DNA from: Morella rubra
Lineage: Eukaryota > Streptophyta > Magnoliopsida > Fagales > Myricaceae
Assembly (NCBI GenBank): GCA_003952965.2
Contig: CM025850.1
Coordinates: 29,461,374 to 29,525,373 of the forward strand
Direction of reading: 5' to 3'
Length of the DNA stretch: 64,000 nt
Shown: piece by piece, positions 1-13,000 of the stretch
Position numbering within the stretch: the first letter of the stretch is position 1
Layout: every line of letters begins with the position of its first letter
The notes under the pieces: generated by a model
Databases searched by the model: none
What the model was told of the DNA's origin: nothing
The model's input: the letters and a program-made list of their open reading frames with translations, nothing else
Translations under genes and position numbers: made by a program

Positions 1-32
1 TGTTACAACCTTTCTTTTCCACGTCTTGAATT

Positions 33-3000
33 ATGGGCCAAAGCCTTGATTCCATGAACCGACAACGCCCCAGAGCCGAGTTGCTTTATGAATTGGTCAG
101 CACTGGAAACATTGACGCCATTAAAGCTCTTTGTAGAGAGGGTGCCAGCCTTGAGGTAAAGCCAACGATGCTTCTCGTCCTTCTTCTTTTTTTGAATACC
201 TTCATGGTCAGAAATTGATCTCTTACTTTCCCATTTTTTTTTTGTTTTTTGTTTTTTTTATCAGCATGGGAATCCTGGCACAATGGGTTTCCGTATAGTC
301 GTCAATTTTTGTCACCTTGGGAGCATCGATTCTGGTTATGAGAATTGAGCTTAAGAATAAATGACAAATAACAATATTTTTTCTTCGGTGTAAGGATAAA
401 CCAGTATATTGATATTTTTTTGGCCATCAACTTAGGATAGGCTGTCATGGTCTTAGTTGTAGTCATCAATTCGATGAAGAAGATAAGTTGAAGCTGGATC
501 AGGATCATTTACAATTCTTTGCCCGAATCATGTAGTGCAAGTTAGAAAAATATTTAATGCTGCGTATTAAGATTCAGGTAATGTGGGCCGTATAATATTT
601 AATGTGCATTAATAGTTGTATTTCAAATCAAAATCTTCTATAATTTTTCTAATTGCATGGAGAGAGAGAGAGAGAGCAAGCATTTGGTGATGTAACTCGG
701 ATTAGAATCTTCTAGAATTTCCTGCTCGAATTGCATCGAATTTCAGATCAAGATCATTTATAATTTCCTGTCTGTGCAATTTGGAGAGAAAGAGAGAGAT
801 AATAAGAATTAAATGTCTTAGATACTGTATGGCTGGTACTACCCAAACCTTAACACGTGTAGCATTATATACGGTAGGGTTTAATTTTTTATGTTTATAT
901 TTTTTCGAATGCACCATGCGATTTGGACAGCAAATTATATAGGATATTAATCCATGTATTTGGTATATTCAGTATTTCAATCCTTATTTTTGACATTGAC
1001 AAGGAATAACTGTTGGAAAAATTGTATTAATTCTACTGGTTCTGAAACACAATTCTCCTTCATATCATTTCTAATGCTTGATAGTTTGGTACAAAGCTTT
1101 ATGTTGTTGCTTTTTACGTGCCTTTTTGTGGAGATGTTCTGATAGTTTTTTTTTCCTGTCACAGTGGATTGACAGAGAAGGAAGGACACCTCTCATTCTG
1201 GCATGCATGAATCCGGAGCTGGTTGATGTTGCCAAAACTCTAATTGAATTGGGTGCCAACATCAATGCTTATCGTCCTGGTATGCTTGTGGATACTTTTG
1301 TTGTCCACAGGGTCATTCGTTGGCATATCTTGGGAGTCAGTACAAATATCTTGTTGCAAAGCACATGGAAAGTTATTCATGTTGAACTCACTTCATATTA
1401 GAATCTTAAACCTGTGATGAGTTATTCATAATAACAGGTAGAAATATTATGAATATATAAAAAACAAACAATCACAAGTAAAATTGTATGACAAATTGAC
1501 AAATAACAACACCATGAACATGTAAGATTGATCCTGTCTTCTTCTTTACTTTTGTAATTTATTCATTTCTGGCAGGGAGTCATGCTGGTACTCCTTTACA
1601 TCATGCGGCAAAAAGAGGCCTGGAACAGTCTGTTAAGTTGCTTCTTTCCCTTGGAGGTTCGTCTTACACTTTCAGTGTTGGTTAAGCCTTTGATGCTGCA
1701 ATAGACCTTGATATCATCTTTTAGCGTGATCATTATTTTGCTACATCTAAAGGACTAGTTTATGGATTTCTGTTTCAGCAAATCCCCTGGTAAGGAATGA
1801 TGACTGTCACACTCCAGTTGATGTTGCTAGAGCAAAAGGGCATGCCAATATTGTCCGTGCAATTGAGGTGTCATATGACAATTTTAAAAGGCATTAGTAA
1901 TTTGGAGTTCCCACTCTATATCTTTATGTTGTAACGTGGTCAAAGTTTTACTTTTTCTTTGTGGCTATTCAGAATCATGTTTGCTATTTCTCTGGCTGGC
2001 TGCGGGAATTTTATGGTCCAAGCTTTCTTGAAGCATTAGCGCCTCAACTCTTGTCAAGAAAAATGTCTGGATAATGTCCACTTCCTCTTATTGTTATGCA
2101 TTGTCTTTTACACTCCTTCCATAGAAATCGTTTGCTTCATAAAAACGATATGATGTTACACACTATCTGAACCATTACTTTCTAAGGGAACTTGTGGTGT
2201 TTTATTATTGCAAACAATGAGTATAGTTTTGTGGTTCTGATTCAGTTTGTTGCAATGCAGTTGGGTTGTTGTTATGCCTTTTAATGCCAGTAATTCTACA
2301 ATGCCTCTCAAAATGGAGCTCATTATATATCCCACTTTGCAGGTACGACAGAATATAGGGTGAAGTCAATCGTAGTGTTATCATCCGCATTTATTTGCCT
2401 GTGGAATATTCTTTTGTTTTTGGCTGCAATTGCCTGCTATAAAATTGGATGATGAGAAAAGAAAGAATGACGAAGACTATTACGGCATGTAGCTGGCATC
2501 AGCCTATTTGTCTTATGATGGCATAGAAAGTAATGGAATGGGATGACCTTGACCAGCGGCTAACTCTGTTAACATTTCCCCCAAGCTAGAGCATTGATGT
2601 CCACCTGCCCAATTTGTTTTAAACATTGGACAATGATTTGTTATTAACACCTTAGCACAAAGATAACCTTTCGGTATTCTTGAGGGGTTATTGGGGCTAT
2701 GCCTCAGAAAGTGTGTGTTGGCGTACGGCATATGTGTATGCTTGTGTTTTAGCCTTCCTTTCTTGACATATACTTGGTCTTTTAATTGTTGCCTTTGTTC
2801 TGTACCTTAAAGGAATGAACTAAAAGTGAAATGATTGTTGTGATGTCGCATGAAATCTCATTTCCTCTTTTATGGTGGACCTCACTCCCATATTTCATAG
2901 GAAAAAGCCCATCAGAAGCATTCTTATATTATTGCCTTCTATTCCCCCTTTCTTTCTTAATCTTTCTATTCTGTTTAATTCTACATAGTATCTCCTCATC

Positions 3001-3096
3001 CATTGCTTACTTTTGTTGCAAATTTTTTCTTTTGGCTGACAGATGGGGCTTTCAGTCCTCGTTCTGCCCTAACCTCCTTCCCACAACCACCCCACC

Positions 3097-3127
<31 letters not shown>

Positions 3128-6100
3128 AAAAACAAAAAAAGAAAATGTTGGTACATAATATCATTTTAAAATGTTGGTATCTATCATTGTTGAGAGACTT
3201 ATCCTGATCTAAGCATCCAGTTAGAAAATGGGTTCAATATGACATTCTTCTTGGTCCATTGGCCTTTTTACTACATATACCCGTGGATCCACATTGGACC
3301 TTTAATCTTTATAGCAGGCTTCAGATCTAGAGTTCTTAAGCCTTGTGAAGATGGTATAATTGATAGCTCTAATGGCTAAGTGAGACTGAATGATCGATCT
3401 GGTGCTGCAGACAGAAATTAACATAAAAATATGTCTATCATGAAATCACACTTAATAGAAAATGATTCTCTGTCAATTCTTTGAATATTTGCTCTCCAGA
3501 TACTGCATGTCTGGATGCTGATGCAGCATGTCTGTCCGTGATTTGCTAATTTGAATTTTGAATGGTATGGAAACCCAGCTGGGTCAGTGTGGCTGGATTT
3601 TCCTCTGAAAAGAACTTTTAGGCACTTCTTTTCTATTTCTGCAAGTGTTTTCTAGATCAAAATTGTAGTGCGAGTTGCCACACCCACACACAGGTGATCC
3701 TGTTATTGGGTGGTGGGTGACTGATTATTGTTGCTGCAGCAATATGTTTCTCACTTATTCATGTCGTTCCCTGGCTCTCCTGCATTGATCACATGGCTAG
3801 AAGTTAGGTCTTATACCTCTCATTCTGCTGCATCCTGTTCTCCTATATGTTAGCAAGGTGTCTCTCTGAGGGAGAATCAGTGAAATTCACTTTAACAAGT
3901 TGTTTTGTACTGATCATTCTGTGTCGTATTATCTTAGAATAGAAGCCACAAGTACTCGCTACCCCCCTGGCTGAAATCTTTGAGTAGATCCTTCTAACAA
4001 TATAAGTGATATTACTTATAGTTTGTACTTCAAAATTCAAAATATGAAAAATGTTTTACACTTGCATGTCCTACTTATTTATTTTTACATCTCTCAAATT
4101 GCAATGTTGATCATGAACAGGATGCACAGCCTCGTTCAGTAATTGCTCTTTGGAAGGCCAAATTTGAAGAACCCAAGTTTCAGCAAACAGATCCAGCACT
4201 AACTATCTTTGACCAGTCTACCATTAAGTTTGGTGTGATGAAACTATCATTTCTTGATCTTTTATTTTTTTCCTCTTTTGTGATGGGCTTTCTTTGAGTA
4301 TATGGGTAATTAGAGTTATTAGGACACAAGGGAATTTCTGCCTGTCATGATTTTTTATTTTTTTTACTCCTGAGTTTTTACTTGTTTGAGGTGGATGTCC
4401 TAGGTCATCTGCACTTGAAACTGCAACAATTGAAATACGTACTGTCAAAGAGCATGCTGTAATGAAAAACCATGTTAATTCTGTCTAATGATCATATCTG
4501 TCTTATCAGGAACGCGGTGTAAGCTTGCATCAAGTGTTGAGGGTGACAAACAGCAACTTCAACGGTTATATAACGCATGCATTGGAATTCCTGAGGTACA
4601 CCATCAAAAGGTGGTCATAGTGTTGTTCCACACTAAGTCAATGCATGTTACCAGTATCCACCAGTCGTGTGGTGTTTATTACTTTTGAAAGTAGTTGAAA
4701 CATAAAACACAAGTAACATATACCATGTACCATGTGCCTGCTCACAATAAATTGTTTGCATATGTATAACAGTGGCTTGGTAAGGATAAATTTTCTTGCA
4801 TGTACATACAAGAATATGGTTGCTTTTTTTGGGCACTTGTCTTAACCAAGATGAGCATATGTTGCACTAGCATACGGATTCTCAAGTTGAACAGTACGGA
4901 TACAGAATGTAATATCTATTAGAAATTCTTCTTCTGGTATGATAAAATAGTTTTGAGTAGTGTAAATTTCCATCAGTTTGAATTATGGGACGTTCTGTTT
5001 GCAAATTAGAAGTAGTTAGACTTATGGAAGGATGGTGAGTTGGTTTTAAATTAGTCACTTGTGAGGCTTGCCTAAGATCACCCCCCCCCCAAAAAAAAAA
5101 AGAAAAAAAAATCTCTGCTTGAGCTTGGCCCTAACACCAAGTTGATTCATAAAGTAATGACGGCTATGTGTTTTGATGCCTAAGAATTTTAGATGAGTAT
5201 TATGTGTCTTGACCAGCAACCAAAAACAAAGTTGTTATCTAAGGGACCAAATTAAAACATTGAGATTCTTGAGCATTCAGGTGGTCTTCCTTTGGAGTGA
5301 GATAACCCCAGTGGAGCTTGGAATGAACTCAAATTTGGCTCCCTTTTTTATTTTTTTCCTCTCCCCTTCAAATGAAAATTACTCCATTATGAAAAATGAC
5401 AGGAAGCTTAGCCCAATATATTTTGGAACAAACAATGGGGGGTGGGGATTAGCGGAACCCAAGTTGCTTATACCCAAATCTGAGCAAGAAATTGATTTCT
5501 ATTTACCACTGATTTTATATGTAAATCTTTCTGGAGAAAATTATAACAATTCTTGGCAGTTAGGTGTGTAGCTTATTCAGTAGTGTTACAAATGAAATGG
5601 TCTTTTGTTTTGCACATCAGTTTTTGGTAATGACTGAGGAAAAAAATCATTGACAGGTTTTGATGCAATGCTGTGCTTGGCTTCATTGACAATAGAAGTT
5701 GTGGTACTGTGTTTTTTATTCATGTGTCGGTGTGCTTGGCTTCATTGGCAATAGAAGTTGTCAGTTGTTGTCCTCCGTGCTTTTCGTGGAGGAAGGAAAA
5801 ATATTTTCCATTATGGTTTTTGCATCACTAAGTGCTCTTGGTTGCCTAAAAAACAGTACTTACAGTTACTTTTAGAATGTACCGTGGTATACTATTCATA
5901 AGATATAGCAGTCACCAAAGTGGTATCAGAGTCTGTTTGTTCTATCTAAAACAGTATTATGTACAGCTCAGAGTATATGGGAAGTGTGTGCCCTGGTCAT
6001 CTTCCTGTAAAAAGAAATCTGGAAAGCATTGAGTTAGACTTTTGATAAATTATGTAAGTCACCTTTGGTTTAAATTTGTTCAAAGAACTTCAGGGTTTTC

Positions 6101-7157
6101 TTGACGTAGACCTGCGTAACAGGGGAAAGTTTCATAGGGTAGTTATTTCATAAATGCAATGGCTATTTATCAAATAATTGGATAAATTGAAAAAGTTGTC
6201 TTGTCTTGTGCGTGGTCCCATTCTTTTTTGTTTAACTTAACTTGGGGTTGGATATTAAGACTATATAAGTAAATACATAACAATACTTGGGAAGGAACTT
6301 TAAGCAATCTAATGATTTCCTTTTCGTTTGCTTCATGGTTTTCCATAATCCAATTGAATCTTGAAGGTTTCAGAGCATCAGCACTCAGTTGTATCATTAG
6401 TAAGCTCTTCACTTTTCAGGTTATGCCTTCCCCAGTGCTTCAGGATACTCAAATCTCAACGCTAGAAGCTACACCTCAAACTGCTGCAGAAGCAGTTGAG
6501 TTGGCCATGGCAATAAATGCGTCCATTCAGTCTGCTGCAATGGATAGACCACCACTTCCTCCTGATGCACACCAGAGCTCTGAAACACCTAACACAAATG
6601 GTTGGGGAGATTCTGATGGGAATGCCAGTCACAATGGGTGGGGCCCTGCTGTTGTACCCCCAAATTTAAATGCAAGCAGCAGTGGAGGGATGCATGAACC
6701 TTCAAAAGAAAGCTACAATGGATGGGATTCTCCCGATTCTATGCCCCTTAGCAATACAACTCGACACGGTGGAACCAGTGATAATGTTTCTCCTGTTGTT
6801 CCCACAAACAATGTTAACTCCACTTTTGTTTCTTCAGAGTCAATTCCATCTGCTCCACCAATTCCTGAGGGGTTTTTGGATGAAGGGCCAATCCACTATC
6901 CATCCATTGATTTCAGCCCAGTGGACTGGTCTGCTCCAGCCAGAGAGGATAGAGCTTCTCTGACAAATGATCTGAAAGATGAAGACAGTTCTTCCTCATG
7001 TGTCATATGTTGGGAAGCTCCAATAGAGGGAGCATGCATTCCTTGTGGCCATATGGTTGGCTGCATGTCTTGTTTGAATGAGATCAAGGCCAAGAAAGGT
7101 GATTGCCCTGTATGCCGAGCCAAGATAAATCAGGTTGTAAAGCTTTATGCTGTCTGA
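33..7157 (+). CDS. XBAT35: Ankyrin-repeat RING-type E3 ubiquitin ligase, XBAT35-like
   Basis: Nine exons with GT-AG borders and consistent phase: 33-155, 1165-1279, 1576-1656, 1779-1867, 1973-2064, 2261-2342, 4121-4232, 4510-4595 and 6420-7157, giving 464 residues. Ankyrin repeats occupy about residues 10-110 (TPLHHAAKRG, ANPLVRNDD). A family-specific block follows (FSGWLREFYGP, LAPQLLSRK, DAQPRSVIALWKA). The C-terminal C3HC4 RING at 413-452 begins CVIC and ends CPVCRAKI, and the protein closes with QVVKLYAV. The stretch DEGPIHYPSID before the RING is shared with Arabidopsis XBAT35. A UIM-like element (LAMAINAS) lies near 243-255. XBAT proteins transfer ubiquitin to substrates bound by the ankyrin region; Arabidopsis XBAT35 acts in ethylene-dependent hook curvature. 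The start at 33 gives the family N-terminus (ELLYELVSTGN, IKALCREGA). Promoter and any 5' UTR exon lie outside the window. Introns 6 and 8 are about 1.8 kb each and hold only simple repeats. Exon borders are inferred by homology. Confidence 0.9.
3098..3132. repeat. Poly-C / poly-A compound tract in XBAT35 intron 6
   Basis: A run of C is followed directly by a run of A inside an intron. A shorter tract of the same kind (C then A) lies at about 5081-5110 in intron 8. These are simple-sequence tracts, prone to length error in assembly. Confidence 0.8.
5672..5762. repeat. Local tandem duplication in XBAT35 intron 8
   Basis: A block of about 30 bases beginning GTGCTTGGCTTCATTG occurs at about 5672 and again at about 5731, so the period is about 60 bases. 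It is intronic and has no coding content that I can see. Confidence 0.7.
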
Positions 7158-9090
7158 CTAGTAAACCACTTATGATGGAGCTGGGATTGGTTCAAGATTT
7201 CAACATTAAGTCATTTTTGATTCATCAGCTTGTGACACTCATTTGATGGGGGGATGTACAGAGGATTTTTAAGATTGCAACAAAGGCCATTGTTGTGCAC
7301 TTACCTATGGCAAGGGGAACCTCTCAGACGACATATTCATTGGATTCCTCTAGTAACGCAGTCTTTTCAGAGTAGTGGCAATTACAGAATACCTCAAAGT
7401 AGCAAATACGAGTTGGCTGTACACCTCTGCTGCTCACGGTCCAAAACCTTGGGGAGATGTCATTTGATTATTGAGCTTTTCTTGTATAGTGTAATTATAA
7501 AGGCTTCCATGCCATGTTAGAACTTGGCGTCTGCGTCTTTGTTTTCTTTTTGAAATATTATTCTGTCCATAATTCATAAGAAACTCCCAATCAGAAATGC
7601 TTTACAGCTGTTCCTCGGAAAAATTTGGATTGGCGCAAGGCTAATGAAGCCGTTGTATGTTTTCATTTGGTTTCTTGTTTGTGATCTGTTCAGTGATGTT
7701 GGTGTCCCTTATTTCCTACGAAGCCTTTGGGAGGCCTTCAAGGCCAAAATGTGTCCTAAGCTTGTGATGATGGAGACTTGTAGCCAAATAGCCCACAAGT
7801 ACCAACATGGATGGCCCTACTTTCCATTTGTGTGAAACCAGACGGTTAAAAATTGAAAATAGCACATGGCATGCTTCATAGAATCTCATGGAAATCTTGT
7901 AGTTGTCTGAACAAGAGCTCTATTTCTGTAGCTCACCCCAGGAACCGAGTCGTACACTGCAGCTTCCTCCTGTTCATAAGTGAGAGCTTTACCTCTCATG
8001 GAAAGTTTGATTGGATTCCCAAGTCGTTTTCTCCCCACATGGGGAACATATCCTTTATGAATCTGTCCTTTGAACTGGCGACATAGCGTATACGGCACAA
8101 ACAGGTGTGCACTTTTAAATTTATATGATCAAGGAAAAAAAAGATATGTTTTAAGCAATGGAATGCCGTAGTAAAGTAGCTACTTGTTGACCTAAGTAAT
8201 ATGAAATTCAAGCATGTGGGTTTTTGAGAAATTATCTGGAGGTCAAAGTAGAGTAAAAGAATTCAATGTGGGATATCTTAGATATAATAGTTAATTGCGG
8301 TTATTTGGTTTGGCCTCTTTGTTTGTTTTAGGTTTTTAGTGATTTTTAGCTTGATTTTGGATGTTTTATTTGTAATCGGTTAAATTTAATTGTTATTATA
8401 GTATTCTTGACAGTGAATTAGTCATAAATAAAGGTATTCTAATAAAATTCACCGTTCTTCCAGTAAAAAAAAAAAATAGTGTTTTCCGAAGTCAATTGTT
8501 GCTAGACCTAGCATTCAAGCCCTACCCTTTGCTTTATTCTACTGAAAAGGTAGGGTCCTCCCTCCTTCACGCCAAGAAAAGGAGGAAGAAGTAAGGACAC
8601 TACAATAATTCAGCTGCTTCACGTCACTTGTATGAAAATGGAAGGTGTGCCTACATTGTGTGATGAGGGGAGCCATGCTGCAACTGGCTAGAAGACACTC
8701 AATTGTAAGATTTAAGTTGACAAAGGATCACCATTAGTAAATTGATAGAAGGGATAGGTCATGATTAAGTCAGGGGAACACTCGATTGTCTCTGGGTGTC
8801 TTGGGTGTCATATATAAAAACCTTTATCTTTTGAGGTTTCCCAGTTAAATTAATGCGTGCTCAAGTGGAGCTGTCCAAATGCCAAAGATATGTATTACAA
8901 AAGGCACCACTCATCAGGTTCTGTAAAAGTCCTGTGCCTGTAATCGGAGTTGGTTGGATTTTATAGCTGTGGGGAAGGCTACCCAGGTCATCGAAATGAT
9001 TTGGATTCATCGTTGTGGGAGGTAAAATAATTGGGTTTTATACGCGGAGCAGAGAATCTTGGTTATATCATGTGATGGAATTATGATCCT
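7158..9090. other. XBAT35 3' UTR and gene-free spacer
   Basis: The first roughly 350-400 bases after the TGA are probably the XBAT35 3' untranslated region, although no poly(A) site can be fixed. The rest holds only short random reading frames. A short A-tract at about 8465-8476, preceded by AT-rich sequence, could be the tail of an old retroposed copy. No gene was recognised. Confidence 0.5.
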
Positions 9091-9099
9091 CATGAGAGT

Positions 9100-10035
9100 T
9101 TGTTGAGATGTATAAGTGGAACCCTGGTTCGGTTTGGAACCATTACTGACCACCGAACTGAGGAGGTTGGTTTCTTGAAATGAAGGGCCGACCATCGAGC
9201 CGAGGCTCTTAAAGGAAGCCGACCTTCGGTGCCTTCAGTCGGTTTGGCCAATTGAGCACCTTTCAATAAAACTAACATTCGCAAGGAAAATGTCTTCAAT
9301 CACAATGAAACCAACAAAAAATTTCCCCAATTCCAAGATCTGTAACAACCAAAATACTAATCATAATAATCAAAACCGAACAATTTAGGACATGTTCGTT
9401 TTGGTAAAATTTTTAGAATTTGAATTCAACTCTTTAAAATTACAATCCCAACATTACTTTTATAAAAATACCAATACAAACTCAACATTACTTTTTTACA
9501 AACATCAATACAATTTAATAAATTTTACACAAATATTAATAAAACTTCAATATCACCTCAATAGTCGCACCGTACTTAAATTTTTTAAAATTTTCCTAAA
9601 ACGAACGTGACTGAACAACTAAGAACTATAATTGTAAGAGAGAAAGAGTGAATGAGAGAGCAAGACACAAAGAGAGAGGCAACGCCAAGTTCGTGACCGA
9701 AAGAGAGAGAAGGAAGAGCTATGGCGGCTGCCAAGAGAGAGAAGAGAGAGGCGCCAACTAAGAGGGGATGGAAAAAACCTCATCACATGGAGTGGGGAGA
9801 GGGAACTCAAGATCTTTTTTTGTTTTTGTGTGGGGGGTTTATTTTTTATTTTTTAAGGAAGGGTTGGGCTCGGTCTCGGTCCGCCGAAGCCTAGAAACCG
9901 AGCACCGAACTGACTCAGTCGATTATATAATTTTTTAGACCGATAGCTGAACCAGGCCTTCTCAAAACTGGCCGGACAAGTTGGTTTTCGGTCACCTTTG
10001 GTCGATTTCAGCCCATTGGTGAACGACCCTAATGT
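9100..10035. mobile_element. Degenerate hAT-like repeat region
   Basis: Both flanks are rich in GGTTCGG / CCGAAC motifs in opposite orientation (about 9121-9250 and 9866-10032). The right edge, read on the - strand, starts TAGGGTCGTTCACCAA, which resembles hAT-type termini. The interior is purine-rich (GAGA). A smaller element sits inside at about 9392-9608. No transposase reading frame is present, so it is non-autonomous or decayed. The family assignment is an inference from motif style. Confidence 0.4.
9392..9608. mobile_element. AT-rich MITE nested in the hAT-like region
   Basis: The left end reads TGTTCGTTTTGGTAAAATTT. The right end, read in reverse complement, gives CGTTCGTTTTAGGAAAATTT. 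That is an imperfect terminal inverted repeat of about 22 bases around a 217-base AT-rich core. There is no coding capacity. Target duplication not resolved. Confidence 0.5.
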
Positions 10036-13000
10036 TATACTCTCTTTTATTATACTTGTGCCTTCCCTTTCTCAGAATCTGCAATAATGAGGTCTGCCAA
10101 TAAGAGAAAGAAAATGCCCCAGACTGTCTCTTGGTCCTTTTCTTTTCGGCAAGCAAATGCCAAAACCTCCTCCTAGTTCTAGAATAAGTTGGTTTGGGGA
10201 GCTTGTCTAGCACCAGTCAAGATATTGAAAATGAGGTGAGTTTACAGTATTCAGAGGCTTACCCACATCATATAAGCCTATTATTATTGTTTGATAATGG
10301 TAATTACCCCAAAAGATCATCAAAAATTAAAAGTAAAATGGTAAGAATCTATGATTGAATCTAACATATTACTAGAGTAATTAAGGTTTCAAACAATGTA
10401 AGACAGAAAAGGGTGACTTTAATCACTAACCTTATCAACAAGGATTACTTTTACCGACAGAAAGGGCCATATAAAAAGGAAAGACAGAAAAAGTTCGAAT
10501 AATGCGTCTTTGGGTTAATCGTACGTGTGCCTCATTTGCATTATTTCTTGTTAGAACTGGAATTCACATACCCAGTTCCAGCTTGTCCCAACATAGCATG
10601 AGCAAGATTGCTGCTTAATTAATGAAACTGGCTTAGATGGACCGGTCTATTTATTGAACTAATAGCATGACAGATGGGTAATAGCACAGGGAAGTAATTG
10701 ATAGGTTTTGGTTAGGTCAGGTTTTAGCACCTTTTGATCTTTAATGAGATCAACCAATCCATCCAGTGAGGGTGCATTGGGTTAAGCTGAACAAAAAAAA
10801 GCGACAATCCTTCCTAAGGATTTGATTGCAACATTCCCTGAAATGCCAAGTTATTTTGCAGGGTCAATTTTACCAAGTACCAAACAAAGAAGTCCAGGAC
10901 AGAAGTTACACGACATCCCCCCAAGACATCACTGTTTGGGCAAATAAACATCCTTTCCAAACGTGTAAATACTGATGTAACAAAGGCTGTTTGTCTTTTT
11001 CTTGTGAATTCTGGTTTTGCAATCATAATGTCCCAAAAGGTCAGCGGTTGTCAAGGTTATTTGTGGTTGAAATCAAACTCTACCTCCTGTCATTAGAGTG
11101 TCTTAATGTCCTTTGACTCATTATTTTTTCATGCTTTTAAGGCACTATTTTGGATCAGCTAACTTAAAGTTCCATCTTTTTTCTTGTCTTGTTATCTTCA
11201 GTCCAAACCATCATCACAATACGCTACTTTTACCAAAGATGAGTCCTGTATTGCAGTTGCCTTGTTGATCAAGGCTAAACCTCAAAGCATAGAAATGACC
11301 TTAAAAAAGTTTGTTGACCTTCTTGCTTCTTTTAGGTTATTTTCTGGTTAGATAGGTTCCTTTATTGAATTAGTACTGCCTGTAAAAATTGTTCCAAACT
11401 CAGTACAAGATTTACTTTTAGATAATTAATTACCGATGCAATCTTTGTGTTACGAACTTTTAACAGATAAGTTGTTTGCGGTTCATTTTTTAAATATATG
11501 AGTCATTTTATCCATAAAAAATTAACTAGCTAATGAGGACCGGATTTATGATAGACTATCCGAACTCAACAATGGATATCCTAACCCTAACCTCGTGTCA
11601 ATCTTTTGGAAGGCAGAAAGACCCATATGTATGAAAATAGATTATAGAGACCGGTAAAATTGTACCTTAAAGATTGATTTTTTAAAAGTTAATACTATAA
11701 GAACTATAACAATAATTAAGCCTGACTATTATATTCATAACAAAACAAAGTGACAACAACCTACCATCATTTTCAAGCCTTTTCATATTCATCATCCCCT
11801 CATTTACCCTATTGGTTGCAGGTTCCTCATATTACTAATACATAGGATACATTGCTCTATTAATTGGCTGCCAATTGAACATGTCACAAATCAAGAGTTT
11901 GAATCCTAAACATAACCAATCAAAATTCAAATAGAATACTGTAAAATAATCTTCCGGTACAACAATCATTAGACAAAACGTCATTGAAAGCTAAAGGAAA
12001 GGAAAATTCATACATTTATTTGATTTACATTGATTATTAAAGAAATATTTTGTTTATTTTAGTCTTACTTTTATGTTAATGGTTCAATGGTCCAATACAA
12101 AGGGGTAGGTGCTCCAACCTTTCATATTGGAGTGACGCAAATTGCCAGCTTCCTTGACCCCACCACAAATTGCATGAGATTGGTGTGTGTTTGTGTAGGA
12201 CGGAAGTAGTGAATGTAAACAACCAAAAACAAACTATTTTCTTTTTTGTATTTTAGTTTGGCTTTTAAGATAAAAATGGACCATTGACAGAGATCTTAGA
12301 TTAAGGCTTTAGAGATAGAGAGAGAAGGAAATCTCCTCAGCACCATAAACGTTAAAAAAAAGAAAGGTGAAGGAAATGAAGAAAAAAAGGAATCCATCCA
12401 AATTTCCAAAAGAATGAAGTCGTATGCATCGTGAATTAGGAAACAAGTAAAGGGTATCTTCGTCTGAAAAAGAAAAAGTCCTGAAAACAATCTTGGGTAC
12501 TTTTTTCTGTCAAATCTTTTGTTTCATCCACTAATAAACAAGTTTCGACTTCTTTTAACACATTTTTCCTATCTAATGTATAACATATGATCCCCGAAAA
12601 CCCATTATAGTCCCCACGTTCTCTCTAAATCTTCCTGCTTATCATGATTATGTTCTTTTAGTTAAATTTCCTCACAAAGCTCAACAAACCTGCAGCTACA
12701 TTGGGCCCCATCAGTTAACCCTTTATTAACTTTTCCCCCAAAAAAAAAGAGTTAAAAATTTTACGTCTAGTTCTTGCACTCTCTCTCTCTCTCATGCAGC
12801 TTTGTAAGGAAAGCAGGGCATGAGGGCCTGTACCTGTGAGTTGTGACCAAAGGTTTGAGATTTAGCTGTCACATATTCGGTTTCCATTTTGAAGTTTCCA
12901 CCTTTGGGGCTCATCAAGATCTGTTTATGCTTTAACCTGCAAGCTTAAGCCACATGCTGCTTCAATTCAAACTTTCTGGTATTTTTCAACAAAATATCTT

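Noticed and set aside
12805-12830. AGCAGGGCATGAGGGCC stretch resembling miR164
   Set aside because: Too many mismatches to the mature miR164 sequence, and no foldback partner nearby.
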